This document shows positions 60,806 to 64,000 of a stretch of 64,000 nucleotides of DNA, piece by piece. Made by a program: the position numbers and the translations under genes. The notes under the pieces are model-generated. The model was given only the letters and a program-made list of their open reading frames with translations, was not told where the DNA came from and searched no databases. Position 1 is the stretch's first letter. Each line of letters begins with the position of its first letter. Source of the stretch: Zychaea mexicana (Eukaryota; Mucoromycota; Mucoromycetes; Mucorales; Lichtheimiaceae). The DNA lies in assembly GCF_025766255.1 (NCBI RefSeq), contig NW_026516708.1, positions 186,001 through 250,000 of the forward strand, in the 5' to 3' direction.

Positions 60806-62473
60806 TTTAGTTTTTACTTATAGATTGGATAGTTATTATTTTTATATTAAGAAAAATTCAATTTTTTTTATATGTAAAGATTAATTATATGCACGATTTG
60901 AAACTCCGAAATACTTAAAACTTTATAAATTTTAAAAAAAATTATAGGTTATAAAAATTTTATTGCTACAGATATACCCGCTATCTCATTTTTTTCATTA
61001 TCACTATTAAATATTGAGCGGTCACTATTATTGACTCTCGGGCTGCTGTTGTGATCTTGTAGATTCATGCTTCCAGGTAAGAACGTGTAGGAGTGTTTTC
61101 CTCTCTTAACATTGGCCAACTCAATCTGTTCATCTACTATATGTATATAAATTTAAATGTAATCATAAGTTTTGAATTTCTGATTTTATCGATTCAATTA
61201 TGTACTCACCACTTACTTCGATATCCAATCTTCGTTTATCCTAAACATATTGTCTGTGGTATTTGTGAATAGCCAATGCCTTTACTTACTCCCAAAGCAA
61301 ACACGTTTTTGGTGATATTCGAGCAAGAGTTATATGTGTCATTGTTATCGCCTGTAACATTTATTACGGTGGACGGACCTGCTGAGGAAGGTGATGCCGC
61401 TCTTGACTTTCCAACATACTTCTCAAAAAACTATAGAGATAAAGGAATAGCGTTAGGTATTGTTTTTGTCTAGAGCAATTCTTTATATATAGTGGTTCAT
61501 GCAGACCTTGAGATCCTCCAAGATTTCGCGTATCTTACCCTTCGCTCCTCTTTTCGACTTCAAATCGTCATCATTCAAATCCTTTTTTATCACACCACAA
61601 ATGTCAACGCTGCCACCGAGGTCTTGTTCATATACGGAATATGCTTTACGAAACAACCAGTCTTTGACTGGTATTCGGGCAAAATAGTGTTTGTAGTTTT
61701 GGCTGTTGGTGTCCATGATAACAAGTGTGAAGGTGAAGAAGGTGACTGTTTTGACCAGCTGACTGTTTTGACAATTTGCTTATTCTCTAGATCCTTTAGC
61801 AAACCTAAATTATCTTCAACACCACGCTTACAATCGATCGAGCTGCTATGGTCAACCAGTGCACAGTTTGCCCTGTGGCTATCCTTGCTGAACTGACGCG
61901 GAATTCGTTTATGTCGCTTGCACTCACCCGTCATTATATGGCACGTGTGTGATTGTAGTAGTTCTCTACTTCCATGCTTCATTGACCCGGTTCACGTCAC
62001 TTGGCTTGCTGGCGACCTCCTGCGGGCCGTCGTTGGGTTTGGTATAAACAGGCTTACTTTGCATTGGATCTGCCTGCGCACTCGCCTGATCGATGTTTAC
62101 AAGGTCATGTATAATACCCCGTCTTACTCTGCTATCGGTCAATGAGAATCTATTTCATATCAATGACGCATTTTCGTATCCATATATTAGACTCGGTTCC
62201 CGTTCAACACAATGCTTACAAATCGATTGGGCCGCTATGGTCAACCAGTCCATGATTTGCTCCTCGGTAAGGTATAATTAACATTAAATATTACAACGAT
62301 ACATACTGTATGTGGTTGGTCTGTTCAAAGTGTGTACAAGCTATTAAAACTTTCAAATGTTTCCAAAAAAAGCTAGGATGATGATGCCATCTTTGGTATT
62401 GGTACGGTGCTACTATCGAGGGCAAGGTTATCAACAAATCGAGATAGGATGACTTAAACCAGGTCAAGTGCTG

Positions 62474-63604
62474 GAGGAACACTGCAGTGATGTGCTTGTC
62501 AAGAAAGACGACACTATATATGCCAATTCAGAACTCGGACCGTTCTTTTGTTTAGACCATACATAGTGCGACTGTCATCCTTTACTGTATATTAAAATAC
62601 TAGCTATCTCGCATGTAATTTAAATTGAAAGCATTACTACTCTATCTACCATCGTCATTATAATATTGACATCTTTATTATATTTTGGAAAACTTGAATA
62701 TGATTGGCATGATCTTTTACTTGTCTGCAAATACGACCATCATTTCTTGAGCCTCAGTACATATGTGAAGATGTTACCGAGTCTCGCGGATCAACATCCT
62801 TGTTGAATCACGCATCTATGGCATAGCGAATGCCTGAAATAACCGTTTGTTCATCCTGAAAGACAAAATCACCAGGTATCCTCAGATCCGTTAGTTGTCA
62901 GGCATGGCACCATACGATGACATACGAGTACCGTCCTTTATTCTTCTTTTTTTTGCACCATCGACTATGATACTTGGAAATTTTTTGATAGCGGTACTCA
63001 TTACATGATATTTGACATAATAGTGCTACTGATACTATTTTAGTGGTTATGTACATGAGTATTAAAGAGAGAAAATAACAGCTTACCACCGTTAAAGTGC
63101 TAGATTTTATGGTAGCTGATATATGTATTTCTACCGCTAAAAACATTAAATTATATAATGTGCATACGCTTTTATATGGTACTGCTGTAGTTTAAAACTC
63201 ATGTAATTTATTAGAAGAATAATGACGGTGCGCTTTTTATTACATCCTTGTTGCTTCCTTGCGGTGCTTATAAATGAAAGAGTAAATACAATACTGTATG
63301 GGGAGGAGCGAAGTAAGTTTGGACGACTGAGTGCACTATGTGTGATGGTTGACAGTAGAGCCTCTTCTGGTCAATACAGACAGTATTGCTCTACAATAAA
63401 TCTAGAACAATTGAACAAGTCCTACGGACACTTTATTCCAAGCTCTGCGCAGTCGCTCTCAAATTAAATGCCATCCTTCACCACAGCCACATGAGCAGGT
63501 GCCTACGTTGTTCAGGGTGCTTTAGGTGCCCGTCTTGTTGATGAGGATTGACGGGCTACCGTGGACAGATACCCCGCCAACCTTCTTGGTAGGCATGATA
63601 TACA
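62474..63604 (+). repeat. Third copy of the ~1.1 kb inverted-repeat arm
   Basis: Same orientation as 50,152-51,267, truncated at the outer tip. It carries a private 66-base insertion at 63,421-63,486 between AACAAGT and CCACATGAG. Confidence 0.8.
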
Positions 63605-64000
63605 TACAGGTGGTAGGGGAACTTGCTTATTTTTGGGTTTGCTGCTTAAGCACTAACACACAGTACAGCGTTCTGTATATGTTGTATCACTCCCACTGCA
63701 TACGGTCTTTTTATGCGTCTCATGAATCAGCACAATTTGGGCAGCAGCTCCGTATAATCATTCCATACACTGAAGCTAGACCTGTTACGGCCTCCCATAG
63801 CAACAACCAACAGCTCATGTAGGCAGTGAGAAGACCGCCAACCTGCTGCCGTGCACATGTACAAACTCGTTTTGTGTTTCCCGAGATAATTTTCTTGCCT
63901 CTCCTTCCGTTTTTTGACCTGCACCCGCTCCCCTTCAGCATAAGCGAAGTAACCTGAGCAAAGTCGGTCCGTTCTTTTCCGTCTGCGCTTCATCCATATG
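63605..64000. other. Right edge beyond the repeat block
   Basis: Sequence becomes unique after 63,604. Short open frames on both strands are not supported as genes. The window ends before anything is recognisable. Confidence 0.4.

Larger units (their letters stand above)
58590..60980 (+). mobile_element. AT-rich chromodomain-transposase element, copy 2
   Basis: Near-identical to copy 1 and at the same position within family X, so it was duplicated with its host sequence rather than inserted independently. It lacks about 20 bases near 58,620 that copy 1 has. Confidence 0.7.
57755..62310 (-). pseudogene. Family X copy C, main part
   Basis: Direct repeat of copy B, offset about 12.3 kb. It holds the block RHSEKTRVYLHADICVMYDI (57,946), SAKLERILAECSG-type sequence, FKYFGTWTNLVGFLW (58,160), CSWAAFSEYLETNTATTIND and the transposon (58.6-60.97 kb). 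The 5' fragments lie at 61.0-62.3 kb: NYKHYFARIPVKDWLFRKAY near 61,700 and ANCALVDHSSSIDCKRGVED near 61,850. Differences from copy B are scattered substitutions. The gene is interrupted twice, by copy 2 at the same position as copy 1 in copy B, and by copy 3. Confidence 0.55.
57757..63604 (+). repeat. Large direct repeat, unit 2
   Basis: Second copy of 45,421-51,252. It ends at 63,604 about 60 bases short of the outer tip of the inverted repeat, so this unit lacks a complete terminus. It has no left arm at all. Confidence 0.85.

Noticed and set aside
1..64000. CRISPR arrays, bacterial operons or phage genes
   Set aside because: Repeats present are microsatellites, inverted arms and tandem foldback units; genes are spliced and eukaryotic.

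Overview
The window is nuclear DNA of a filamentous fungus, most likely an early-diverging one (Mucoromycota, probably Mucorales). The evidence is many short introns (about 60-250 bases) with GTAAG-type donors, intact eukaryotic housekeeping genes (RFT1, farnesyl diphosphate synthase, the large NAD-dependent glutamate dehydrogenase, TEL2), long gene-poor gaps and a dense block of mobile DNA. Genus and species cannot be fixed from the sequence alone. All exon structures given here were built by hand from reading frame, splice sites and phase, without transcript data.

Layout, left half (1-43,000). An Ala/Gly/Ser-rich small protein gene (2.5-3.1 kb) is followed by a decayed HET-like gene on the minus strand (3.9-5.3 kb). 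RFT1 (6.0-8.1 kb, +), a small secreted protein (8.9-9.9 kb, +) and a six-exon short-chain dehydrogenase (10.5-12.1 kb, -) come next. A 4.4 kb gap leads to a broken F-box/leucine-rich-repeat-like gene (16.5-18.4 kb, +). FPP synthase (20.9-23.0 kb, -) and NAD-GDH (23.7-27.0 kb, -) are head-to-tail. A second HET-like relic lies at 31.5-32.2 kb (+), then a 190-residue unknown protein, TEL2 with 13 exons (34.4-38.2 kb, +), a two-repeat fungal regulator-like protein (39.1-40.7 kb, +) and an intact F-box/LRR protein (41.2-42.6 kb, -).

Layout, right half (43,000-64,000). This is a nested repeat region. A gene family of unknown function ('family X') is present as copy A (42.97-43.9 kb, +), copy B (45.05-about 49.95 kb, -) and copy C (53.56-about 62.3 kb, -), all damaged. 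Copy B lies inside a 7.2 kb unit with inverted repeats of about 1.1 kb at both ends (44,028-51,267). Most of that unit is repeated directly about 12.3 kb further right. Inside copies B and C sits a very AT-rich transposon. It encodes a DDE transposase fused to a C-terminal chromodomain, with a convergent second gene carrying a Cys/His zinc-type motif. A third, divergent and inverted member (54,050-57,754) interrupts copy C with a readable target duplication. A foldback element with arms of about 340 bases (54,922-56,022) is inserted in turn between the two genes of that third member. All three transposase copies are broken, so the block records old activity.

How the genes relate: the single-copy genes do not form a pathway cluster. 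RFT1 works in dolichol-linked N-glycan assembly and FPP synthase makes the precursor for dolichol and sterols, but their proximity is probably coincidental. The most interesting material is the chromodomain transposase with its convergent partner gene, and the layered history of insertions around family X.
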